This document shows positions 1-7,763 of a stretch of 64,000 nt of DNA, piece by piece (positions within the stretch are counted from its first letter, which is position 1; each line of letters opens with the position of its first letter). The DNA is from Rhizobium sp. BK376 (lineage in GTDB: Bacteria > Pseudomonadota > Alphaproteobacteria > Rhizobiales > Rhizobiaceae). The position numbers were made by a program, and so were the translations under genes. A model generated the notes under the pieces. The model did no database searches and was not told where the DNA came from. It saw only the letters and a program-made list of their open reading frames with translations. The stretch is taken from NCBI RefSeq assembly GCF_004341625.1, contig NZ_SLZG01000017.1, positions 1 through 64,000 on the forward strand, read 5' to 3'.

Positions 1-1
1 C

Positions 2-1297
2 TGGATATCACTGCCGCGCATGTCCCACTCCTGCCGACCAATCACCGAGGCATGGAATCACGGCAGTCCGCTCGCAGCAAGCGCCTTTTTCCGCATCCTG
101 TTAAAGGAGCGACCAAATTTGCCGCCGGCCGCGCTCAGACAGGCCTTAAGCGCGTCCGCTCAAATTTTGACGCGAGATGAAATTTTGGATCTTGTCGCAA
201 ATGCGCTCGGTGGCACCCTCGACGCGGAAGCGGCAGTGCTATGGAGTTTCATCGATCTGGCGCTTGACCCTGTCAAATTCGCCGCCGGCCATTCGCGCAA
301 GGCGGTTGGTGCCGCGCTTCTTGCTCCGAATGGCGATTTGGTCGAAAAATTCAATCAGCTATCTCTTGATCAAGATCGCCTTGACTATCTCCGCATAGCC
401 ACGCTCGGTGGGGATCAGCCTGCAGAAGAACGTGACTGGGCCAATCCAGACAGTTCAAGCCGCATTGTTCGGGCAGCGATCAATCGCCTCAGTGCGTCAA
501 GTCGCGCGGATGCCGGAAAACTCCTGAAGGCGCTCATTCCGGGCGTCGACCCAAGCTGGAGCCCGGTGTTGAGCCACGCCGCTGCGGAGCATGCCTCGAT
601 GTTGCGAGACAGTATGTTCGTTGCGCCGACCGCTTCGGAATTGAAAGCCGCACTTAACGGCGGGCCACCGGCGAACCCAGCGGATCTTGCTGCAGTCGTC
701 CTGGAAGAAATCGAACGATATAAGGCAAGCCTTCGGACAGGCAGCGAAATGCCATGGAAGCGCTATTGGAATACGGACCACACGGGCGCTGCGACCAAAC
801 CCCAGATCGAAAACGAGGATCGGGATCGACTTCTTGAGCTGCTTAGGTCTCGATTGGAGCGCTACGGCGTTGCGGCATCCCTTCCGGAGGCTCGGCGCGC
901 TGAAAATACCCGCGCCGATATATTGCTGCTGACGCATGCAGGCAAAAACCTACCGATTGAAGCCAAACGGCACTATAATTCGGAGCTTTGGAGTGCGCCC
1001 ATCGACCAGCTTACCGGCTATGCTGCGGACGAAGGCGCCTTTGGCTACGGCATCTATCTCGTTTTTTGGTTCGGCTCTGAATTTAGAGTTCCGGCGAGGC
1101 TCGACCGGAAAAAATCTCCTTCCACCGCCGAAGAACTACAGACGATGCTGGTCGCCGATTTACCACCAGAATCTGAAGGTAAGATATCGGTGATCGTGTT
1201 GGACGTTGCGCGCCCAAACGCGGGCGAGAAACGCAAGAAGGCTCTAACTCGAAAGAAAACGTCGTACAAAAACGCGCGGAAGAGCACGAAGGAATGA
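2..1297 (+). CDS. C-terminal part of a large protein with PD-(D/E)XK-nuclease-like end (5' cut by window)
   Basis: The reading frame is already open at the first bases, so the Met at position 20 is probably internal and the gene starts outside the window. The visible 425 residues are mostly helical and unrecognised up to about residue 250. The last 170 residues look like a restriction-endonuclease fold: Asp300 in RADILLL, then Glu314 and Lys316 in LPIEAKR (numbered from the Met at 20), followed by a QLTGYA helix and a GYGIYLVFWFG strand. This D...ExK arrangement is typical of PD-(D/E)XK nucleases, and similar ends occur on very large NTPase-type defence proteins. The tail is Lys/Arg-rich. It lies upstream of a reverse transcriptase on the same strand. 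DNA cleavage is inferred. Confidence 0.6.
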   Translation, partial: WISLPRMSHSCRPITEAWNHGSPLAASAFFRILLKERPNLPPAALRQALSASAQILTRDEILDLVANALGGTLDAEAAVLWSFIDLALDPVKFAAGHSRKAVGAALLAPNGDLVEKFNQLSLDQDRLDYLRIATLGGDQPAEERDWANPDSSSRIVRAAINRLSASSRADAGKLLKALIPGVDPSWSPVLSHAAAEHASMLRDSMFVAPTASELKAALNGGPPANPADLAAVVLEEIERYKASLRTGSEMPWKRYWNTDHTGAATKPQIENEDRDRLLELLRSRLERYGVAASLPEARRAENTRADILLLTHAGKNLPIEAKRHYNSELWSAPIDQLTGYAADEGAFGYGIYLVFWFGSEFRVPARLDRKKSPSTAEELQTMLVADLPPESEGKISVIVLDVARPNAGEKRKKALTRKKTSYKNARKSTKE

Positions 1298-1649
1298 TAG
1301 CGGCCGCAGCCCTGTGTCAAACAGCATTGCGACCGGCGGACAAGACTTGAATTGATCGAGACCTGGGTGATCGGGCAACATGTCCGGCGGTCGGTGGTGG
1401 TGGTACTCGACAGCGCCAGTAAGAATCTTATTCCTTCAGAGGTTGTACCCCCTTGCAACTCTTAGAAGGCAAACGTATATCCAAATCGATTTCAGCAATA
1501 GGCTGTAGCTCACGGCTCTACGGAAAGCTCGACCTTCGGGTTGTCCTCATGTACGAGCTTCGGGAATATACTATTGTTCTCTCAGTTGACGACTCCATGG
1601 TTAAACATGGGTTGCAGTTTGCTGAAGTCTCGCAATGGAGGATTTGCCG
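1298..1649 (+). ncRNA. Folded non-coding stretch upstream of the reverse transcriptase (candidate ncRNA)
   Basis: These 352 bases hold no convincing gene but have local structure. A perfect 7-bp inverted repeat AAGCTCG (1525-1531) / CGAGCTT (1554-1560) encloses a second hairpin, ACC-TTCG-GGT (1532-1541), with a stable UUCG tetraloop. Further small hairpins are GTAG...CTAC just upstream, CCATG-GTTAAA-CATGG near 1596-1611, and GCAG-TTT-CTG-like pairing near 1613-1623. Retrons and several DRT systems encode a structured RNA directly 5' of the RT gene, and this is the only place it could lie here. I could not identify a convincing a1/a2 repeat or a branching guanosine, so the ncRNA call is inference from position and fold. 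Confidence 0.3.
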
Positions 1650-1829
1650 ATGAAGAAATTTCATAAGCATCTCGACCTTGCTGTAGCTGTCTTGACGATG
1701 TTGTACTCCGCCCTGGAGATCATCAATGTTGCGCTCGATATCTACAGCAAGGTTGTCAACTATGCCTTTAGCGTTCGAAAACTTCCTGTATTCTTACAAA
1801 AAGAACGGCAAGCCGATTTATGCGCCTAA
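1650..1829 (+). CDS. Small 59-aa ORF overlapping the RT start
   Basis: The ATG at 1650 sits 8 bases after a strong GGAGG ribosome site. The product is 59 residues with a hydrophobic middle (AVAVLTMLYSALEIINVAL) that could form one membrane helix. It overlaps the first 68 bases of the reverse transcriptase in another frame, so it could be a leader peptide coupled to RT translation, a real small protein, or an accident within an RNA-coding segment. No homologue is recognised. The good ribosome site is the main reason to list it. Confidence 0.35.
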   Translation: MKKFHKHLDLAVAVLTMLYSALEIINVALDIYSKVVNYAFSVRKLPVFLQKERQADLCA

Positions 1830-2589
1830 CCCGTTCGGGGAAAAACTTGGCGCTGAACTCAAGCGCAAAGTGAACAAGGCATATAAATTCGACAGCTTTG
1901 TCTACCATTTCAAGGACGGGTCGCACGTTCTCGCGCTGCATCGGCATCGGAACAACCAGTTTTTCTGCCGCATCGACATCTCGAAATTCTTCTACAGTAT
2001 CCAGCGCAATCGCGTTAAACGCGCGTTGAAGGACATCCATGTCCAGCGGCCGGAATATTATGCGAAGTGGTCAACAGTCAAAAATCCTTACGGGGCAGGG
2101 TATGTGCTCCCCTATGGGTTCGTCCAGTCGCCCATCCTGGCGACGCTAGTTATCTCGAAATCCCCAATAGGCGTCTTCCTTCGCGGCCTTCCCCCATCCG
2201 TTACCGTCTCGGTCTATATGGATGATATCTGTCTCTCGGGTAATGATGAGGCCGAGCTGCAGACGGCATTCGCTGGGCTTGTCGCCGCCGTCGCCGAAGC
2301 TGGCTTCACCCTCAACGACGAGAAGACGCGCGCCCCTGCGCCGCAAATCGACATCTTCAATTGCAGTCTGACCAACGGCAAAACCGAGGTTTTGCAGGAT
2401 CGCGTTGACGAGTTCTTCGCTGTGGATCGCTCTCCTGCAAGCGAGGAGGGATTCAAGACCTACTGCGATATCGTGGAGTCGAAGACGTGGCGCACAGGTC
2501 ATAAGAAAAAGCGGCGCACCGCATATTTCCGTTCGCTCCCGAAGCCCGCGCCGGTCGCGCCCGCAGCTCCTGAGCCACCGACTACTTGA
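1762..2589 (+). CDS. Compact reverse transcriptase, retron/DRT (defence) type
   Basis: RNA-directed DNA polymerase of 275 residues from ATG 1762 (AAGG lies 9 bases upstream). Finger motif 1 is NGKPIYAPN. Palm motif A is CRIDISKFFYSI with Asp72. Motif B is LPYGFVQSPILATL. The catalytic YMDD is residues 152-155, followed by GFTLNDEKT (motif D). There is no maturase, HNH or integrase domain, so it is not a group II intron or retroelement RT; size and motif spacing fit retron or 'unknown group' defence RTs. The retron NAxxH region reads ALHRH and the later VTG-like position reads LTNG, so it departs from canonical retrons. It ends in a Pro/Ala-rich tail and overlaps the convergent membrane gene by 8 bases. 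Confidence 0.9.
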   Translation: MPLAFENFLYSYKKNGKPIYAPNPFGEKLGAELKRKVNKAYKFDSFVYHFKDGSHVLALHRHRNNQFFCRIDISKFFYSIQRNRVKRALKDIHVQRPEYYAKWSTVKNPYGAGYVLPYGFVQSPILATLVISKSPIGVFLRGLPPSVTVSVYMDDICLSGNDEAELQTAFAGLVAAVAEAGFTLNDEKTRAPAPQIDIFNCSLTNGKTEVLQDRVDEFFAVDRSPASEEGFKTYCDIVESKTWRTGHKKKRRTAYFRSLPKPAPVAPAAPEPPTT

Positions 2590-3196
2590 ACCGCGCGGTA
2601 GTTGAGCCGGTTATCATCCCGAGCGCGAATCCAACGATGGTCGTGATGGTCTTCTCGATGAATGCGCGTTGCGACTTATCTTTACAGAAGGCATAGATGC
2701 CGGTGAAGGCAACGAGCACGAAGGCAACCAAAGCTAAGAGAATGTAGATAATCGTGTTGTCGGATTGACCGCCAGTGTCGCCCGTCGCGCTTTTGGCGTA
2801 GGCTGAGGAGATGAGATTCCACGAGACGCTTATAGTATCGCGCTGCTCGATGAATGGCGAATTCGCGAGCGACGTATGTGCAGCCTGAAGCTCCTCCTGC
2901 ATGGTCGTTGCCAACTTCAACGCTTCCGGATTGTTGGCGACCAACTCTTTGAGGCGCACAAGATTGGTATTCGAGTTATTCAGGGCGATTGAGATGCGTT
3001 GGTAGTCGCCTTGGGACACCTGCCAGACCTTGACAACTTTCTCCGGATAAAGGCGCTCCCAGAGTCTCACCGCCGATGTGCTGATACCTGCCAAAAGCAG
3101 GCTGATGAGCACAGAGGAAACGAGCACCCTGAATAGATCGTAGATCCGGCTGCTCGGCGTTTCCGGTTTGGACTTTTCTGGCTCCTCAGTGCTCAT
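2582..3196 (-). CDS. Membrane protein with N-terminal and C-terminal transmembrane helices
   Basis: Product of 204 residues; ATG 3196 is chosen because AGAGGAG precedes it, whereas the longer upstream frame has no ribosome site. Helices are predicted at about 23-43 and 148-170, and a shorter hydrophobic stretch at 183-199. Between them lies a mostly helical, charged domain of about 100 residues. No family is recognised. It converges on the reverse transcriptase with overlapping stop codons. Two-TM membrane proteins are known effectors of some retron systems, but those are normally co-directional, so an effector role is only a hypothesis. Confidence 0.7.
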   Translation of the reverse strand: MSTEEPEKSKPETPSSRIYDLFRVLVSSVLISLLLAGISTSAVRLWERLYPEKVVKVWQVSQGDYQRISIALNNSNTNLVRLKELVANNPEALKLATTMQEELQAAHTSLANSPFIEQRDTISVSWNLISSAYAKSATGDTGGQSDNTIIYILLALVAFVLVAFTGIYAFCKDKSQRAFIEKTITTIVGFALGMITGSTTARFK

Positions 3197-3521
3197 GGTG
3201 TCGCTCCTCTTTGCAACCTGAGTGCACGAATTCGGGTTTCGGTGGAAGGCAGGCGCCGAGTGTTGCACGATTAAATTTGCTTCTGGGCATTTGGAACACG
3301 CTTCTCATGTGACTAATGCAATGTTAGCTAAACGCCGCGTGATGCCACTCAGCGCTGTTGGTTGGGTCGTACGGCTAGTGTGCGGCGGCCGGTCGCCGGC
3401 TGAGCGCCGCAAGACACATCGGGATTTCGGTGGCCCCTCAGTTGCTTATGCACAACGGCCGCCGGTGAAGTTGTTGTCTTTCCATGATTTTGGCGTGGAC
3501 CGGTCGATGGTTCGAATTGGT
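3197..3521. other. Intergenic stretch with GC-rich hairpin
   Basis: No gene is supported in these 325 bases. A GC-rich hairpin, GCCGG-TCG-CCGGC (3388-3400), is flanked by further GCGGC/GCCGC complementarity and may end transcription of the small gene at 3522-3758. The part next to 3196 must hold the promoter of the membrane protein, but no clear consensus was seen. Confidence 0.4.
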
Positions 3522-3758
3522 TCAAGAGCGCGATGCCAACTCGCCAAGATCGGCAAGACCGCGATGCAGGGACATGGCAGTGTCCAATTCCTGCCTGGTG
3601 TCATGTCCCTCGCGATACAGGTTTATGATGATCGCAGCGGCAAGCTCAGCCTCTGCGCTGTTTTTAGTCACATGGTGAGTTTCCAACCAGTCTTTGAATG
3701 ATTGGTCGATAACCGACAATTCGTTCGGACCGAATGACGTTTCTAAAAATGCGCGCAT
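3522..3758 (-). CDS. Small rhizobial protein of unknown function (78 aa)
   Basis: A 78-residue soluble, helical protein starting at ATG 3758 behind AAGGGAA. Its pattern (N-terminal F..NEL..ID, then AEAELAAAIIINLYREGHDT) recurs in a second, broken gene at 20925-21169, so it belongs to a small paralogous family that I recognise as common but uncharacterised in rhizobia. A near-perfect heat-shock promoter lies just upstream, which suggests induction by RpoH. Function unknown. Confidence 0.75.
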   Translation of the reverse strand: MRAFLETSFGPNELSVIDQSFKDWLETHHVTKNSAEAELAAAIIINLYREGHDTRQELDTAMSLHRGLADLGELASRS

Positions 3759-3782
3759 ACCCGTTCCCTTCTCGCGGCGCAC

Positions 3783-3811
3783 ATATGGGAAATCAGCCAG
3801 AAAGGGTCAAG
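3783..3811 (-). promoter_or_regulatory. RpoH (sigma-32)-type promoter
   Basis: On the minus strand CTTGAC (3806-3811) is followed by 17 bases and CCATAT (3783-3788). This matches the alphaproteobacterial RpoH consensus closely. The expected start of transcription lies about 18-20 bases ahead of the ATG at 3758. Confidence 0.65.
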
Positions 3812-3961
3812 TCTGCTGCTTTGGTGAGCTGAAATCGGTAGCGGTCTGTCGGATTAGAAGCTGATTTCATTGTGAAAAGACCTTGCTGCGACCATCTCAC
3901 GCTATACATTGAGCACTGGGACGAACGTTTGCGACGTCGCAACGATTTAGAGTGGGCGCCG

Positions 3962-5773
3962 ATGCAGAACGAAACGGGGACAACTTTCTCAGGGCAGGAC
4001 GAAATTTCTCGAATGCTTGAGCGGGGACACTGGGACCAGTCCATGCTTGGCCCGCCTTCGGTTTGGCCTCCGTGCCTGAGATCCACCGTCGACATTATGC
4101 TGCCTTCCATGGCGCAGATCGTTTTGTTCTGGGGGCCGGACTTCGTCGCCCTGTACAACGCACCCTATGCGCCGTCGATCGGACAACGGCACCCGAAGGC
4201 TTTCGGTCGCCCGGCACGAGAAAACTGGAGCGAGCTATGGGACGACCTCGAACCGCTCCTGCGTCAAGTCCTGGACAAAGGCGAGACGGTCGCCGCCAAG
4301 GACCGCCCATTTTATATCGAGCGGCACGGCTACCCGGAAACTGTCTATTTTGACATTTCTTATTCTCCGGTCCGCGATGAAAACGGGACGGTTTGCGGCG
4401 TCTTCTGCATTGTCAACGAGACCACGGATCGCGTCCGCGGCGATCGGGCGCTCCAGGCAAGCGAAGAACGGCTGCGGGCGGTAATATCGCAGTCGGCGGC
4501 CGGGATTGGCCAAGGGAGCCTCAATGGTGACATCCTGCACGTCAACAAGCGATTTTGCGAGATTGTTGGCTACGACGAACAGGAGCTGCTCGGCAAGAAC
4601 ATCCGCGACATCACCTATGCCGACGATATGCCCGAGCAAACCCGATTGTATCAGCGGCTTGCACAGACCGGCGAGAGCTTCGATCTCGAAAAGCGCTACG
4701 TCCGAAAAGATGGCAGTCTCGTCTGGGTGAACAACACCGTCTCACCGCTTCGAGACGATAGCGGCAGGATTCGCCAGGTTGCGGTCGTCTCGATCGATAT
4801 AAGCGAACGCAAAAAAGGGCAGGAGGTCGAGCGCCAGCTGGCGTCCATCATTGCATCTTCCAATGATGCCATCCTAGGCATCGATCTCGATATGACTATC
4901 ACGTCCTGGAACGCCTCGGCGGAGAGGCTCTACGGTTACAAGGCGGACGAGATCATCGGTCAGTCTGTACTGATCCTTGTGCCTGCTGATCGGATCGACG
5001 AGGAGCCGACGCTTTTGAACCGTGTCAGGGCCGGATCGACGGTGGAGCCTTACGAAACCAGACGCCGTCACAAAGATGGCCATCTCGTCGATGTTCTCCT
5101 CAGCGTTTCGCCAATCTACGACAGTGCCGGCCGGATTATCGGCGCATCCAAGATCGCTCACGATATTTCTGCGAAGAAGGAAGCGGATCGGCTTCAGGCG
5201 GTGCTGATCGGCGAGTTGCACCACCGGGTGAAGAATGTCTTTGCGACGGTCATGGCGATTGCCCGTCAGACCCTGGTAAAAGATGCTGAGGCCAGCGGTG
5301 CGGTTACCGCTTTCGAGGCTCGCCTTTCGGCCATGGCGCATGCCCACGACCTTCTTGCCGAGGGGCATTGGCAGAGTGCCGATCTCAAGGCTGTGGTAGA
5401 GCAGGCTATCGCTCCATATCCTTCAGAGCGGTTTGATGTTTCTGGCGATCCGGTCTTGCTGCCGCAAAAGGTCGTTGCGTCACTCTCGCTTGCTCTCCAT
5501 GAACTCGGCACAAATGCTGCCAAATATGGTGCACTCTCCAATGCGACAGGCAGAATTGCCATCAGCTGGAGCTTCGCTAAAGAGACCGGAGATCTTCGCC
5601 TCGTTTGGAGGGAGATGGACGGACCGGAGGTTCTCCCTCCGACCCGCAAGGGCTTCGGGTCCCGCCTCGTCGAACGCTTGTTGGCCGCGGAGCTGAACGG
5701 CAAATCGACAATCGCCTATGATCCGTCCGGTGTGATTTGCGAGATCGAGGCGACGATAACGTCTTTGCCCTGA
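3962..5773 (+). CDS. PAS-domain HWE-family sensor histidine kinase
   Basis: Cytoplasmic sensor kinase of 603 residues. ATG 3962 is preferred to the upstream frame start at 3872, though its ribosome site is weak. The first 150 residues form a PAS/GAF-like sensor (LGPPSVWPPCLRSTVD opening). Two PAS domains follow at about 160-275 and 285-400, each ending in a DIS(E/A)xK helix. The kinase core has GELHHRVKN (phospho-acceptor His421), an N box LHELGTNAAKYGALS near 510-525, the HWE signature Trp as WREMDGP near 548, and GFGSRLVERLL. HWE kinases commonly feed the alphaproteobacterial general stress response through PhyR; no PhyR is in this window. No transmembrane segment is seen. A decayed paralogue lies at 24204-25014. 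Confidence 0.92.
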   Translation: MQNETGTTFSGQDEISRMLERGHWDQSMLGPPSVWPPCLRSTVDIMLPSMAQIVLFWGPDFVALYNAPYAPSIGQRHPKAFGRPARENWSELWDDLEPLLRQVLDKGETVAAKDRPFYIERHGYPETVYFDISYSPVRDENGTVCGVFCIVNETTDRVRGDRALQASEERLRAVISQSAAGIGQGSLNGDILHVNKRFCEIVGYDEQELLGKNIRDITYADDMPEQTRLYQRLAQTGESFDLEKRYVRKDGSLVWVNNTVSPLRDDSGRIRQVAVVSIDISERKKGQEVERQLASIIASSNDAILGIDLDMTITSWNASAERLYGYKADEIIGQSVLILVPADRIDEEPTLLNRVRAGSTVEPYETRRRHKDGHLVDVLLSVSPIYDSAGRIIGASKIAHDISAKKEADRLQAVLIGELHHRVKNVFATVMAIARQTLVKDAEASGAVTAFEARLSAMAHAHDLLAEGHWQSADLKAVVEQAIAPYPSERFDVSGDPVLLPQKVVASLSLALHELGTNAAKYGALSNATGRIAISWSFAKETGDLRLVWREMDGPEVLPPTRKGFGSRLVERLLAAELNGKSTIAYDPSGVICEIEATITSLP

Positions 5774-5835
5774 CAAAAACCGGAACCAATTCCCAAGCCG
5801 TGGCATTTGTTGCGGACAATACGATCAGGACCCCC

Positions 5836-6963
5836 ATGCAAGAAAAGGATCAATATCGGACCGATGCCCGCAACGCCGGCGACCGTCTCGTCGCCGGACA
5901 TGTAAGCGAGGATCCATTTGCGGCCGCGTTCAAGGCGACCCGGATGCCAATGATCGTCACCGATCCGAACCAGTCCGACAATCCGATCATCTTCTGCAAC
6001 GAAGCCTTCCGAAGGCTCACGGGCTACAGAGATGACGAGATAATCGGGCGCAATTGCCGTTTCCTGCAGGGTCCAGAGACTGACAAAGCAACGATCGCAA
6101 AGATCCGGGAGGGCATCGCGGCCGGCCACGATGTTGCTGTCGATATCCTCAATTACCGAAAAGACGGCACCACGTTTTGGAACGCCGTATTTATCAGCCC
6201 CGTCCGGGACGAGGCCGGGACAATCATCTATTTCTTTGCGTCCCAGCTCGATTTCACAACGGTCAAAAGCCGGGAAGCAGACCTGGCGGCTGCGCGCCAT
6301 GAGGCGGAGGCGGAGGTGGCAAAAAACACCGCCACCCTTAAGGCGGCACTGGAGGCGCGCACGCTGCTGGTCCACGAGGTGGACCATCGGGTGAAAAACA
6401 ACCTGCTGACGATGGCCTCGATTGTCAAAATGCAGGCACGCATCACCACCGATTATCGGCAAAGGCAGACACTCATGTCGGTCCTCAACCGAATAGAGGC
6501 CCTCAGCACGGTTCAACGAAAGCTGTTCACGCTCGACGACGTGTCGAAGTTCGATATCTCAGAGTTCACAAAGGAATTGGTGACAGATCTTGTCGATGCC
6601 ACTGGCCGCAACGACATCCGTCTGTCTTGGGATCTTTCGCCGCTGCTCGTGCCCGCTGTCAAAGCCACGCCTTTGTCGCTGATCGTCAATGAGCTGGTCG
6701 GCGATGCAGTTCGACGGGGCCTCATGGACGGCGGCGGCGACATCCACGTGCTGGTCAAACGCCTCAACGGTCATTTTCTGATCCGTGTCGAGGACACGTC
6801 CGAACCAGTTGAGCCTGATATTGAAAGCACCGAGCTCGGACGCATGTTGATCGAGGCGTCTGCTTTGCAGCTCGGCGCCGAAATCGAACGTAAACAGGAT
6901 GGACGAAAGACGGTTGTCGATGTGGTGCTGCTTGTCGGCGACCATCAGGAGAATACACATTGA
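5836..6963 (+). CDS. LOV-domain (blue-light) histidine kinase
   Basis: Product of 375 residues from ATG 5836 (AGGA upstream). Residues about 25-135 are a LOV/PAS domain with the flavin-binding GRNCRFLQG motif; Cys74 is the residue that forms the light-induced flavin adduct in LOV photoreceptors. A coiled linker (about 145-175) leads to a HisKA_2 core, EVDHRVKNNLL with His184. The ATPase region is diverged: the N box reads LIVNELVGDAVRRGL in place of the usual NAxKY form. The gene overlaps the next receiver gene by 4 bases, implying a coupled kinase-receiver pair. Blue-light sensing follows from the intact motif; the output is unknown. Confidence 0.9.
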   Translation: MQEKDQYRTDARNAGDRLVAGHVSEDPFAAAFKATRMPMIVTDPNQSDNPIIFCNEAFRRLTGYRDDEIIGRNCRFLQGPETDKATIAKIREGIAAGHDVAVDILNYRKDGTTFWNAVFISPVRDEAGTIIYFFASQLDFTTVKSREADLAAARHEAEAEVAKNTATLKAALEARTLLVHEVDHRVKNNLLTMASIVKMQARITTDYRQRQTLMSVLNRIEALSTVQRKLFTLDDVSKFDISEFTKELVTDLVDATGRNDIRLSWDLSPLLVPAVKATPLSLIVNELVGDAVRRGLMDGGGDIHVLVKRLNGHFLIRVEDTSEPVEPDIESTELGRMLIEASALQLGAEIERKQDGRKTVVDVVLLVGDHQENTH

Positions 6964-7385
6964 AAGTTATGATCGTCGAAGACGAAATGCTGCTCGCCAT
7001 GGAGCTTGAAAGCGAGGTGGAGATGGCGGGCCATCAGGTTACAGGCCTCGCCATGAGCAGCATCCAGGCGCGCGAGCAAATCAACGCGTCGAAGCCTGAT
7101 TTCGCGTTCGTCGATATCCATCTCATGGATGGCCCGACGGGGATCGACGTGGGTCGCGAACTAGCAGCTGCGGGCATCCCCTATGTCTTCGTGAGCGGCA
7201 ATATCAAGAAGATCCCGGAAGGGTTTGCCGGCGCACTCGGTGCAATCGAAAAGCCCTACACGATGAACGGAATGAAAAATGCCCTGACTTACATTTCCGC
7301 ACTCGTCGGAGGCGACGAGAGTGGGTCGCCGCCCGCAAGTCTGGTTCTGGCGGAAGACGCGAATGCAGGGAAGCGGTTTGGCTAA
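6960..7385 (+). CDS. Single-domain response regulator (coupled to the LOV kinase)
   Basis: Receiver-only protein of 141 residues. TTG 6960 overlaps the kinase stop; an in-frame ATG at 6969 (MIVEDE) is the alternative start. Seen are the acidic pair in VEDE, the phospho-acceptor Asp in FVDIHLMDG, Ser in FVSGN and Lys in IEKPY. There is no output domain after residue 120, only a short loose tail. Such receivers act as phospho-relays, sinks or protein-protein switches. The overlap makes the LOV kinase its likely partner. Confidence 0.88.
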   Translation: MKVMIVEDEMLLAMELESEVEMAGHQVTGLAMSSIQAREQINASKPDFAFVDIHLMDGPTGIDVGRELAAAGIPYVFVSGNIKKIPEGFAGALGAIEKPYTMNGMKNALTYISALVGGDESGSPPASLVLAEDANAGKRFG

Positions 7386-7434
7386 GACCCGAGGAGGAGC
7401 GTCGGCCAACACGGAGCAAAAATGGGAGGAAGTG

Positions 7435-7644
7435 ATGAGTGACAACCAAAACATTTTGAAAGAGGTCAAACCGAGGCTGCACGCGTTGATCGATGAGCTC
7501 GTCGCTCAAGGTGCCGAGAGATCCGCGGTGATCTACATGATCGAGAAGGAATCTGCCCAGCTTCGTGATACGATGGACGAGATCCCAGATCATCAGATCG
7601 ACGAGCCCTCAAACGATTGGCCGTCGGCGACCACAGGCCAGTAA
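7435..7644 (+). CDS. Small acidic protein of unknown function (69 aa)
   Basis: ATG 7435 follows GGGAGGAAG. The 69-residue product is helical (EVKPRLHALIDELVAQG...) with an acidic, disordered end. It lies 50 bases after the receiver gene in the same direction and is probably co-transcribed with the LOV kinase module. No family is recognised. Confidence 0.6.
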   Translation: MSDNQNILKEVKPRLHALIDELVAQGAERSAVIYMIEKESAQLRDTMDEIPDHQIDEPSNDWPSATTGQ

Positions 7645-7763
7645 GTCTTGCTTGCCTCGAGGTAGTGATGGCATCAGGCATCCTGGTGGTCGGTTGCGAT
7701 TGCGCAGTTGCGAGCATCGGCATCCTCGGCTTGACGGTATGCTCAGCGTAGGACGTCATCGTG

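Noticed and set aside
1298..1762. Firm assignment as a retron msr-msd
   Set aside because: No convincing a1/a2 inverted repeat or branching G could be placed by eye, and the RT lacks NAxxH/VTG; kept only as a candidate ncRNA.
1726..2589. Upstream Met at 1726 as RT start
   Set aside because: The 12 extra residues have no ribosome site and lie where the folded RNA or small ORF is; ATG 1762 has AAGG at usable spacing and begins the RT-like sequence.
3222..3701. 159-aa plus-strand frame over the 78-aa gene
   Set aside because: No family match and a poor start; the opposite strand has a ribosome site, an RpoH promoter and a recognisable small protein.
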